Source: Actinacidiphila cocklensis
GTDB lineage: Bacteria; Actinomycetota; Actinomycetes; Streptomycetales; Streptomycetaceae
DNA length: 49,222 nt
Assembly (NCBI RefSeq): GCF_907177275.1
Contig: NZ_CAJSLV010000084.1
Coordinates: 1 to 49,222, forward strand
Direction of reading: 5' to 3'
A model generated the notes under the pieces. The model saw nothing but the letters and a program-made list of their open reading frames with translations, was not told the origin of the DNA and searched no databases. The position numbers and the translations under genes were made by a program. This document shows, piece by piece, positions 40,917-47,642 of this stretch (position 1 is the stretch's first letter; every line of letters starts with the position of its first letter).

Positions 40917-41621
40917 TCACTGGTGGATACCGCACTCGGTCTTGCCTATCCCCGCCCAGCGTCCGGCGCGGGCGTCCTCGCCCTCCAGCACCCGGCGGGT
41001 GCAGGGCGCGCAGCCGACGGAGGCGTAGCCGTCCATCAGCAGCGGGTTGGTGAGCACGCCGTGCTCGGCGACGTAGGCCTCCACGTCCTCCTGCGTCCAG
41101 CGTGCGATCGGGGCGATCTTGACCTTCTGCCGCCTGCTGTCCCAGGCGACGACCGGGGTGTTCGCCCGGGTCGGCGACTCGTCCCTGCGCAGCCCGGTCG
41201 CCCAGGCGTCGTAGCCCTTCAGCCCCGCTTCGAGCGGTGCGACCTTGCGCAGCGCGCAGCACTGGTCGGGGTCGCGGTCGTGCAGCCTGGGGCCGTACTG
41301 CGCGTCCTGCTCGGCGACGGTCTGCACCGGGGTGAGGGTGATGACGTTGACGTCCATCACCGCCGCCACCGCGTCCCGGGTGCCGATGGTCTCGGGGAAG
41401 TGGTAGCCGGTGTCGAGGAAGACGACGTCGACTCCGGGCAGCGCCCGCGACGCCAGGTGCGCCACCACGGCGTCCTCCATCGAGGAGGTCACGCAGAAAC
41501 GCGGCCCGAAGGTGTCGGCGGCCCAGCGCAGCACGTCGAGCGCGGACGCGTCCTCAAGGTCGCGGCCCGCCTGCTCGGCGAGCTGCTGCAGGTCCTGTGC
41601 CGTATACGGTGCGGTGGTCAC
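40917..41621 (-). CDS. cysH: assimilatory APS/PAPS reductase CysH
   Basis: This is a 234-aa reductase that forms sulfite. The catalytic Cys230 is in the C-terminal ECGIH motif. Cys121-Cys122 and Cys204-x2-Cys207 give the CC...CxxC pattern that binds a [4Fe-4S] cluster and is diagnostic of APS-preferring enzymes in many bacteria and plants. RDESPTRA and LDTGYHFPET are substrate-binding blocks. GTG 41621 overlaps the stop of the 59-aa zinc-ribbon gene as GTGA. It may therefore use APS directly, bypassing CysC. Confidence 0.93.
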   Translation of the reverse strand: MTTAPYTAQDLQQLAEQAGRDLEDASALDVLRWAADTFGPRFCVTSSMEDAVVAHLASRALPGVDVVFLDTGYHFPETIGTRDAVAAVMDVNVITLTPVQTVAEQDAQYGPRLHDRDPDQCCALRKVAPLEAGLKGYDAWATGLRRDESPTRANTPVVAWDSRRQKVKIAPIARWTQEDVEAYVAEHGVLTNPLLMDGYASVGCAPCTRRVLEGEDARAGRWAGIGKTECGIHQ

Positions 41622-41797
41622 GAAGCGCCTCCCTGCGGGGTGTCGGCGGCCGGCCTCCTGGCCAGCAGCCCGAGGAACGACAACTGGAATGCACGGCTGC
41701 ACGCCCGGCATTCCCAGGCCCCGTGGGCCTCCTCGGACGGACGCAGATCCTCGTCCCCGCAGTAGGGGCAGTAGAACGGGGCGGCTCGCTCGCTCAC
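41618..41797 (-). CDS. 59-aa zinc-ribbon protein in the sulfur operon
   Basis: GTG 41797 overlaps the sulfite reductase stop (GTGA, 41794-41797), and the TGA stop overlaps the cysH start (41618-41621). The product is a tight zinc ribbon: Cys10/Cys13 in FYCPYCG and Cys30/Cys33 in WECRAC, with a hydrophobic FQLSFLGLLARR tail. It resembles the small uncharacterised protein commonly seen between sulfite reductase and cysH in Streptomyces. It may handle zinc or act as an adaptor, or deliver electrons or iron to the reductase; none of this is shown. Confidence 0.8.
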   Translation of the reverse strand: MSERAAPFYCPYCGDEDLRPSEEAHGAWECRACSRAFQLSFLGLLARRPAADTPQGGAS

Positions 41798-43518
41798 GAC
41801 AGCGCCTCCTCGGACGCGCGCGCCGCCCACTGGGCGAAGCGTTCGCCGTCGGTGCGCTCGGCCTGGAAACGGGTGAGCACCCGCTCGACGTAGTCGGGCA
41901 GTTCGGCCGAGGTGACCTTCAGGCCGCGCACCTTGCGGCCGAAGCCGGGCTCCATGCCGAGGCTGCCGCCCAGGTGCACCTGGAAGCCCTCGGTCTGCTG
42001 CCCGTCGGCGTCGGTGACCAGCTGGCCCTTCAGACCGATGTCGGCGGTCTGGATACGGGCGCAGGAGTTCGGGCAGCCGTTGATGTTGATCGCGATCGGC
42101 TCGTCGAACTCCGGCAGCCTGCGCTCCAGTTCGTCGATCAGCGAGGCGCCGCGCGCCTTGGTCTCGACGATCGCCAGCTTGCAGAACTCGATGCCGGTGC
42201 AGGCCATCGTGCCGCGCCGGAAGGGCGAGGGGCGTACCTGAAGGTCGAGCGACTCCAGCCCGCTGACCAGCGACTCGACCCTGGACTCCTCGACGTCCAG
42301 GACGAGCATCTTCTGGTCGGTGGTGGTACGGACCCGCTCCGAGCCGTGCCCCTCGGCCAGCGCGGCGATCTTCGTCAGCGTGGTGCCGTCGATCCGGCCG
42401 ACCCGGGGGGCGAAGCCGACGTAGAAGCGGCCGTCCTTCTGCCGGTGCACCCCGATGTGGTCCCGCCACACCTGGGTCGGCATCTGCGGAGCCGGGCCGT
42501 CGACCAGCTCGCGCTTGAGGTACTCGTCCTGGAGCACCTGGCGGAACTTCTCCGGACCCCAGTCGGCCATCAGGAACTTCAGCCGGGCGCGGTGCCGCAG
42601 CCGCCGGTAGCCGTAGTCGCGGAAGATGCCCACCACGCCGGCCCACACATCGGGCACCTCGTCCAACGGCACCCAGGCGCCGAGCCGTTCGCCCAGCCGC
42701 GGGTTGGTGGACAGCGCGCCGCCGACCCACAGGTCGAAGCCCGGGCCGTGCTCGGGGTGTTCCACGCCGACGAAGGACACGTCGTTGATCTCGTGCACCA
42801 CGTCGAGCAGCGGCGAGCCGGAGATCGCGGTCTTGAACTTGCGCGGCAGGTTGGAGAACTCCTTGCTGCCGATGTAGCGGGCCTTGATCTCGTCGATCGC
42901 CGGGGTGCCGTCGATGATCTCGTCCTCGGCGATGCCGGCCACCGGGGAGCCGAGCACGGTGCGCGGGGTGTCACCGCAGGCCTCGGTGGTGGACAGGCCC
43001 ACCGACTCGAGGCGGCGCCAGATCTCCGGTACGTCCTCGATGCGGATCCAGTGGTACTGCACGTTCTGCCGGTCGGTGATGTCGGCGGTACCGCGGGCGA
43101 ACTCCTGCGAGATCTCGCCGATCACCCGCAGCTGGGCCACGGTGAGCCGGCCGCCGTCGATCCTGACCCGCATCATGAAGTAGCGGTCGTCGAGCTCCTC
43201 GGGCTCCAGGATCGCGGTGCGGCCGCCGTCGATCCCGGGGCGGCGCTGGGTGTAGAGGCCCCACCAGCGCATCCGGCCGCGCAGGTCGGCGCCGTCGATG
43301 GAGTCGAAACCCGCTTTGGAGTAGATCGTCTCGATGCGCGTCCGCACGTTGAGACCGTCATCGTCCTTCTTCGTCTGCTCGTTGGCGTTGAGCGGAGTGA
43401 AGTGGCCCTTGGCCCACTGGCCTTCACCGCGGTGCCGGGTCGTCTTGCGACGTCCTGCGGGGGCGGTGCTGGGCTGACCCCCGGCCGGCGGCTGCGGGGT
43501 GGCGGGGTTGGATGCCAT
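41794..43518 (-). CDS. sir: assimilatory sulfite reductase (ferredoxin-type)
   Basis: This is a 574-aa sirohaem/[4Fe-4S] enzyme that reduces sulfite to sulfide. Cluster cysteines are Cys440 and Cys446 in CTGIEFC, and Cys482 and Cys486 in GCPNSC. Tyr89 (GLYTQR) and Cys181 (TEACGD) are 92 residues apart, matching the Tyr69-Cys161 pair that forms a cross-link in M. tuberculosis SirA, a mark of sulfite rather than nitrite reductases. ATG 43518 has AAGGA upstream. A leader peptide gene and a 160-nt leader precede it. It is the first structural gene of the operon. Confidence 0.95.
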   Translation of the reverse strand: MASNPATPQPPAGGQPSTAPAGRRKTTRHRGEGQWAKGHFTPLNANEQTKKDDDGLNVRTRIETIYSKAGFDSIDGADLRGRMRWWGLYTQRRPGIDGGRTAILEPEELDDRYFMMRVRIDGGRLTVAQLRVIGEISQEFARGTADITDRQNVQYHWIRIEDVPEIWRRLESVGLSTTEACGDTPRTVLGSPVAGIAEDEIIDGTPAIDEIKARYIGSKEFSNLPRKFKTAISGSPLLDVVHEINDVSFVGVEHPEHGPGFDLWVGGALSTNPRLGERLGAWVPLDEVPDVWAGVVGIFRDYGYRRLRHRARLKFLMADWGPEKFRQVLQDEYLKRELVDGPAPQMPTQVWRDHIGVHRQKDGRFYVGFAPRVGRIDGTTLTKIAALAEGHGSERVRTTTDQKMLVLDVEESRVESLVSGLESLDLQVRPSPFRRGTMACTGIEFCKLAIVETKARGASLIDELERRLPEFDEPIAININGCPNSCARIQTADIGLKGQLVTDADGQQTEGFQVHLGGSLGMEPGFGRKVRGLKVTSAELPDYVERVLTRFQAERTDGERFAQWAARASEEALS

Positions 43519-43678
43519 GGCGATGCGTCCTTCTGGCAGGCTCGAATACGGTCGTTTTCGGCGCGGGAGCACCCTGTGGCCTGGGGAAACGCAGAGCTGT
43601 GGGGCAGGCGCGGCGGACACAAGGGGAACTCCCGTGCATCCACGACGACGGGGATGGCGGAGCGGTGCGGCTGTGCGG
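43519..43678 (-). promoter_or_regulatory. leader region between leader peptide and sir, candidate attenuator
   Basis: The 160 nt between the leader peptide stop and the sir ATG have no gene. Candidate pairings on the minus strand include CGGGAG with CTCCCG, and GCCTG with CAGGC enclosing a CCCCACAGC loop. Alternative folds of this region could link ribosome stalling on the leader cysteine codons to reading of sir. Structure is inferred by eye only. Confidence 0.4.
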
Positions 43679-43762
43679 TCAGCCCGCCGGACAGATGGCG
43701 CTGGACACGCGGCAGAAGTCGACGTGCGGCCGACCTACCAAGGCGATTCCAGTGCGTGACAT
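43679..43762 (-). CDS. cysteine-containing leader peptide of the sulfur operon
   Basis: This is a 27-aa ORF, ATG at 43762-43760 and TGA at 43681-43679. The peptide begins MSRTGIALV, continues GRPHVDFCRVSSAIC and ends PAG. This is the recognisable actinobacterial putative-leader-peptide pattern (ALV-x-RxHVD-x2-RVSSAIC), which precedes sulfur genes in many Streptomyces. The two cysteines (Cys17, Cys24) make it suited to sense cysteinyl-tRNA. It lies 160 nt upstream of sir on the same strand. The ORF is too short for routine ORF calling. Confidence 0.8.
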   Translation of the reverse strand: MSRTGIALVGRPHVDFCRVSSAICPAG

Positions 43763-43804
43763 GACGAAAGCGTGGCATGCAGGTCTCGGGCGAGTCCACC
43801 GGTA

Positions 43805-43817
43805 TCCACTATGTGGA
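43805..43817. promoter_or_regulatory. palindrome upstream of the leader peptide
   Basis: TCCAC-TAT-GTGGA is a perfect 13-bp inverted repeat with a 3-bp centre, 43 bp upstream of the leader peptide start, in the AT-richest stretch of the window (GATAATCTCA beside it). The position is that of the sulfur-operon promoter, so it is a candidate operator. The binding protein is unknown. Confidence 0.45.
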
Positions 43818-43847
43818 CTAGATAATCTCACCATTCGAGAAACTGTG

Positions 43848-44420
43848 TCATGCGTCACTTCCGGCGCCGAGCGGGCGGCGCGGCCGCACGCTCGGTACCG
43901 CGGTCACCGTGTCGAAGACCGTGAAACCGCGCCGCCGGTAGTTGTCCAGCGCGTACGGCCCGTCCAGCGAGCAGGTGTGCACCCACACCCGCCGGGTCGC
44001 AGGCCGCGTCTGCCAGCGATCACCCAGGTCCCAGGCCCGCGCGGTGCCGTACGACAGCAGGTGGGCGCCGATGCCGCGGCCGCGGAAGTCCGGCAGCAGC
44101 CCGAAATACCCGATCTCGACGACGCCCTCGTCCTGCCCGGCCAGCTCTATGTATCCAGCCGGAGTGCCGCGCTCGTACGCCACCCACAGCTCGTTGCCCG
44201 GCCGCTCCAGCACCTCGCGCCACCGCTCCGGCGGCCACGGCAGCCGGTCCGTCCACGAGCAGTCGGTGCCCACCGCGGTGTAGAGGAAGCGCTGGAAGTC
44301 CGGTGAGGGGACTTCGGCCCGCACGATCCGGACACCGGAACCGTCCCCGGGCAGGGTCGCGGGCCGCAGCTCTTCCGGCGCGTTCAGTTCGAGGGACCAG
44401 GTCGTCACGGCGGTGCTCAT
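43848..44420 (-). CDS. GNAT-family N-acetyltransferase
   Basis: This is a 190-aa acetyltransferase of the GNAT fold. The acetyl-CoA loop is RGRGIG (113-118), preceded by the beta-bulge strand VVEIGYFGLLPDF, and followed by YALDNYRRRGF, the typical motif B. Its acceptor is unknown. ATG 44420 has a -10-like TAGGGT about 6 nt upstream on the minus strand, suggesting a leaderless mRNA. It lies upstream of the sulfur operon on the same strand, but the leader promoter region separates them. Confidence 0.86.
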   Translation of the reverse strand: MSTAVTTWSLELNAPEELRPATLPGDGSGVRIVRAEVPSPDFQRFLYTAVGTDCSWTDRLPWPPERWREVLERPGNELWVAYERGTPAGYIELAGQDEGVVEIGYFGLLPDFRGRGIGAHLLSYGTARAWDLGDRWQTRPATRRVWVHTCSLDGPYALDNYRRRGFTVFDTVTAVPSVRPRRPLGAGSDA

Positions 44421-44439
44421 GCGCACACCCTAAGCGGAG

Positions 44440-44473
44440 GCCGTGCCGCCGCCCCGCCCGCTCCCGGCACGGC
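44440..44473 (-). terminator. 9-bp hairpin after the GAF regulator gene
   Basis: GCCGTGCCG (44440-44448) and CGGCACGGC (44465-44473) are perfect inverted arms around a 16-nt GC-rich loop, 33 bp beyond the GAF regulator stop and just upstream of the GNAT start. It probably ends the GAF regulator transcript. Confidence 0.55.
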
Positions 44474-44505
44474 AGCGGGCGCCGGCGACCGCGCTGCACG
44501 GCAGG

Positions 44506-45786
44506 TCAGCCGGGTGCACGGCTCGCCAGGACCGCAGGCGCCACCGAGTGCGGCAGCAGGTCCGGCAGGCGGTCGGGGCGCAGCAGCTCGACCTCCACCG
44601 CCTCGGAGAAACGATACGGCCGGTGCGCGAGCACCCCGGCCAGGTTCCTGCGCAGCCGGGACATCTCCGCCCGTACCGTCACCGTACGGCTCGGGTCCCC
44701 GAACAGGTCGCCGGCCAGCTCCGCCGCCGTACGGCCGGTCCGGTGCAGCGCCAGGACGTACAGCAGCTCCGCATGGCGCGGGCTGAGCGCCTGCGACCAG
44801 CTGCCCGCCGGTCCCGACACGGTCACCGTCCAGCCGGCCGGGCGGCTGACGTCCACCACCACCCGGCTCGCGGCCGGCGGCCGCTCCCGGCCGCCCACCC
44901 GGATCAGCCAGCCGCCCGGCAGCGGTTCGAGCCGGCACAGGCCCAGCGACGGCAGCCACATCTGCCCGGCCGCCACCGACGCCGGCAGCGCGATCCGCTC
45001 GGCGGGCGCGACACCCGTCGACGCGGCGGTCCAGCCGTTGCGGTCGACCACCAGCGCCTGGCCGCCGATCCCGGCCAGCAGCGGCGCCGCGACCGACCGC
45101 AGCCGCTCCACCGAGGCCCAGTGCCGCGAGCGCAGCTCGCCCTCCGCGACCCGCGCCACCGCCGACACCAGCGACAGCGTCGCCGGGTGCACCGTCGCCG
45201 CCGGCCCGCTGACGTCCACCACGCCGAGCAGCCGGCCGTCCCGCGGGTCGTGCAGCGGCGAGGCGGCGCACGTCCAGCCGTGGTGCGTGCGGACGAAGTG
45301 CTCGGCCGAGTGCACCTGGATCGGTGCGCGGGTGATCAGCGCCGTCCCGATGGCGTTGGTGCCGACCACCTCCTCCGACCAGGAGGCGCCCTCGGCGAAG
45401 CCCAGCCGGTCGGCGCTCCTGCGGACGGCGTGGCTGCCGTCCCGCCACAGCACCCGGCCCTCGGCGTCGGTCACCACCATGATGTGCCAGGCCGCGTCGG
45501 CCACCGAGACCAGGCCCTCGCGCAGCACCGGCAGGACGTCGCCGATCGGGGTGCTGCGCCTGCGGTGCTCGATCTCGTCGGCGCCCAGCAGCCCGTTGTG
45601 CCGGCCGATGTCCGGGTCCACCCCGTGGCCAAGGGTGCGCTCCCAGGACGCGCCGATCACCGCGCGGGGCGCTTCCGGCGGCACGTCACCTGCGAGGGTG
45701 GCCGCCCGTACGGAGGCGAGCAGATGCGGGGACATACGGACGTCGGTCCGCTCCAGCCGCCCGAAGCCGATCGGAAGGTGTGGCAC
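44506..45786 (-). CDS. GAF-domain transcriptional regulator with C-terminal HTH
   Basis: This is a 426-aa regulator. The N-terminal half has a GAF-type sensor: RAVIGASWERTLGHGVDP, WSEEVVGTNAIGTALITRAPIQVHSAEHFV and WTCAASPLHDPRDGRLLGVVDVSG, the block found in AcoR-like proteins. No AAA+ domain follows. The last 90 residues hold a winged helix (LSPRHAELLYVLALHRTGRTAAELAGDLFG, RTVTVRAEMSRLRRNLAG). GTG 45786 has GGAGAT upstream. Three TGCAAC-type direct repeats (45851-45880) lie in its promoter region. Ligand unknown; AcoR relatives sense acetoin or aldehydes. Confidence 0.87.
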   Translation of the reverse strand: MPHLPIGFGRLERTDVRMSPHLLASVRAATLAGDVPPEAPRAVIGASWERTLGHGVDPDIGRHNGLLGADEIEHRRRSTPIGDVLPVLREGLVSVADAAWHIMVVTDAEGRVLWRDGSHAVRRSADRLGFAEGASWSEEVVGTNAIGTALITRAPIQVHSAEHFVRTHHGWTCAASPLHDPRDGRLLGVVDVSGPAATVHPATLSLVSAVARVAEGELRSRHWASVERLRSVAAPLLAGIGGQALVVDRNGWTAASTGVAPAERIALPASVAAGQMWLPSLGLCRLEPLPGGWLIRVGGRERPPAASRVVVDVSRPAGWTVTVSGPAGSWSQALSPRHAELLYVLALHRTGRTAAELAGDLFGDPSRTVTVRAEMSRLRRNLAGVLAHRPYRFSEAVEVELLRPDRLPDLLPHSVAPAVLASRAPG

Positions 45787-45850
45787 GACATCTCCGTTCT
45801 GCCGTTCCTGCCATGGTGCCCGGGCGCGGACCGGGACCGCTCGGCTTTGC

Positions 45851-45880
45851 CGCAACCAGAACGGTGCAACCGGCTGCAAC
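45851..45880 (-). promoter_or_regulatory. TGCAAC direct repeats upstream of the GAF regulator
   Basis: CGCAAC (45851-45856), TGCAAC (45865-45870) and TGCAAC (45875-45880) are on the plus strand, the last two one helical turn apart. They lie 65-95 bp upstream of the GAF regulator start. Direct half-sites at 10-bp spacing fit a regulator binding one face of the helix; autoregulation is inferred. Confidence 0.4.
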
Positions 45881-45930
45881 TATTGCGCTCATGGGCGCTT
45901 TGGGCGGACCCTGACGCTGCGTCACGGACG

Positions 45931-45964
45931 GGGGGTGGTGCCGAGTCGGCGCGGCACCACCCCC
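45931..45964 (-). terminator. perfect 13-bp hairpin after the acyl-CoA dehydrogenase gene
   Basis: GGGGGTGGTGCCG and CGGCACCACCCCC pair perfectly around AGTCGGCG. It lies 22 bp downstream of the acyl-CoA dehydrogenase stop, before the GAF regulator's promoter region, so it is a confident intrinsic terminator candidate. Confidence 0.75.
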
Positions 45965-45986
45965 TCCGGACGCCTGCCGTCGCGGG

Positions 45987-47624
45987 CTACGGCGCAGCCG
46001 GGGTCGCACGGGTCAGGACGGCGGGCAGGTCGAGGCCGGCCGGGAGGGTGCCGAAGGTGGCGCCCCAGTCGCCCCCCAGGCGCGAGGCGCAGAAGGCGTC
46101 GGCGACCGCGGGCGGTGCGAACCGCACGAGCAGGGACCCCTGCAGGACGAGCGCCATGCGCTCGACGATGCGGCGGGCACGGACCTCGACCCCGTCCAGG
46201 TCGCCCAGCTCGGTGAGCAGGTCCTTGACGGCCGCGTCGAGCCGGTGGTCGGCGCCCCGGGCGAGCCCCACCTCGGTGAGGAACGCGTTGACCGCGAGCG
46301 GCTCGCGCCCGAGCACCCGCAGGACGTCGAGCGCCTGCACGTTCCCCGACCCCTCCCACACCGAGTTCAGCGGGGACTCCCGGAAGATCCGCGGCATCCC
46401 CGACTCCTCGACGTAGCCGTTGCCGCCCAGGCACTCCAGCGCCTCCGCCGCGACGGCGGGACACCGCTTGGTGACCCAGAACTTCGTCACCGCCACCGCC
46501 AGCCGCCGGAAGTGCCGCTCCTGCTCGGTGTCGGCGTCGTGCGCCGCGGCGAGCCGCAGCGCCGTCGTCGTGGCCGCCTCGGACTCCAGCGCCAGGTCCG
46601 CCAGGACGTTGCGCATCAGCGGCTTGTCGATCAGCGGCCCGCCGAACGCGCTGCGGTACGTCGCGTGGTGCACCGCCTGCGCGACGGCCTGCCGCATGAG
46701 TGCGGCGGACCCGAGCGCGCAGTCCAGCCGGGTCGCGGCCACCATCTCGATGATGGTGGCGACACCGCGGCCCTCCTCGCCGACCCGCCGCGCCCAGGTG
46801 TCGCGGAACTCGACCTCGGAGGAGGCGTTGGAGCGGTTGCCCAGCTTGTCCTTGAGCCGCTGGATCGCGAAGACGTTGCGCGTGCCGTCCGGCAGCACCC
46901 GCGGCAGCAGGAAGCAGGTCAGCCCCCCGGGCGCCTGCGCCAGCACCAGGAAGCCGTCCGACATCGGCGCGGAGCAGAACCACTTGTGCCCGGTGAGCGC
47001 GTACGCGCCCTCCTCGGCGAGCGCCCGCGCGACGGTGGTGTTGGCACGTACGTCCGAGCCGCCCTGCTTCTCGGTCATGCCCATACCGAACAGCGCACCG
47101 GGCTTGGCGTCGGCCGGCACCAGCCGCGGGTCGTAGACGCGCGAGCCGAGCCGCGGCTCCCACTCGGCGGCGAGCACCGGGTCGGTGCGCAGCGCGGGCA
47201 CCGCCGCGTGCGTCATGGACACCGGGCAGCCGTGCCCGGCCTCCACCTGGGACCAGACCAGGAAGCCCGCCGCCCGCCGCAGATGCCCGTCGGGCCGTGA
47301 CCAGGCGTCGGTCAGGCCCGCCGTGACGGCGTGCCCGAGCAGCCGGTGCCAGGCCGGGTGGAAGTCGACCTCGTCGACGCGGTTGCCGTAGCGGTCGTGG
47401 GTGCGCAGCACGGGGGAGTACGTGTTCGCCTCCTCACCCCACTTCTGCGCCTGTGCGGAACCCGCGGCGACCCCGAGCAGCGACAGCTCCTCGGTGATCT
47501 CCGGCAGCCTGGCCGCGTCCGCGTGGCGCGCGACGGCCTCGGTCAGGGCGGTGTCCGTGCCGTACACGTCATGGCCGGCCAGGGGCGGAACCTGGTTCGT
47601 CACCGTGTGAGTGGGGGCAGTCAT
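45987..47624 (-). CDS. AidB-like acyl-CoA dehydrogenase
   Basis: This is a 545-aa flavoprotein of the acyl-CoA dehydrogenase fold. FGMGMTEKQGGSDVRANTT and ALTGHKWFCSAPMSDGFLVLAQ form the FAD-binding segment, and the RNVFAIQRLKDKLGNRSNASSEVEF and ALECLGGNGYVEESGMPRIFRESPLNSVWEGSGNV blocks are typical of the AidB branch. E. coli AidB binds DNA and is induced by alkylation; other members are isovaleryl-CoA dehydrogenases. No DNA-binding extension was confirmed. ATG 47624 lies 18 bp from the divergent YihY start, both apparently using one -10 region. Confidence 0.9.
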   Translation of the reverse strand: MTAPTHTVTNQVPPLAGHDVYGTDTALTEAVARHADAARLPEITEELSLLGVAAGSAQAQKWGEEANTYSPVLRTHDRYGNRVDEVDFHPAWHRLLGHAVTAGLTDAWSRPDGHLRRAAGFLVWSQVEAGHGCPVSMTHAAVPALRTDPVLAAEWEPRLGSRVYDPRLVPADAKPGALFGMGMTEKQGGSDVRANTTVARALAEEGAYALTGHKWFCSAPMSDGFLVLAQAPGGLTCFLLPRVLPDGTRNVFAIQRLKDKLGNRSNASSEVEFRDTWARRVGEEGRGVATIIEMVAATRLDCALGSAALMRQAVAQAVHHATYRSAFGGPLIDKPLMRNVLADLALESEAATTTALRLAAAHDADTEQERHFRRLAVAVTKFWVTKRCPAVAAEALECLGGNGYVEESGMPRIFRESPLNSVWEGSGNVQALDVLRVLGREPLAVNAFLTEVGLARGADHRLDAAVKDLLTELGDLDGVEVRARRIVERMALVLQGSLLVRFAPPAVADAFCASRLGGDWGATFGTLPAGLDLPAVLTRATPAAP

Positions 47625-47630
47625 GCCAGC

Positions 47631-47637
47631 TAACGTA
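47631..47637. promoter_or_regulatory. shared -10 element of two divergent genes
   Basis: TAACGTA reads as TAACGT on the plus strand, 6 nt before GTG 47643, and as TACGTT on the minus strand, 7 nt before ATG 47624. Both fit the TAnnnT -10 consensus at a leaderless spacing. Neither -35 region is strong. Confidence 0.45.
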
Positions 47638-47642
47638 AGGGC

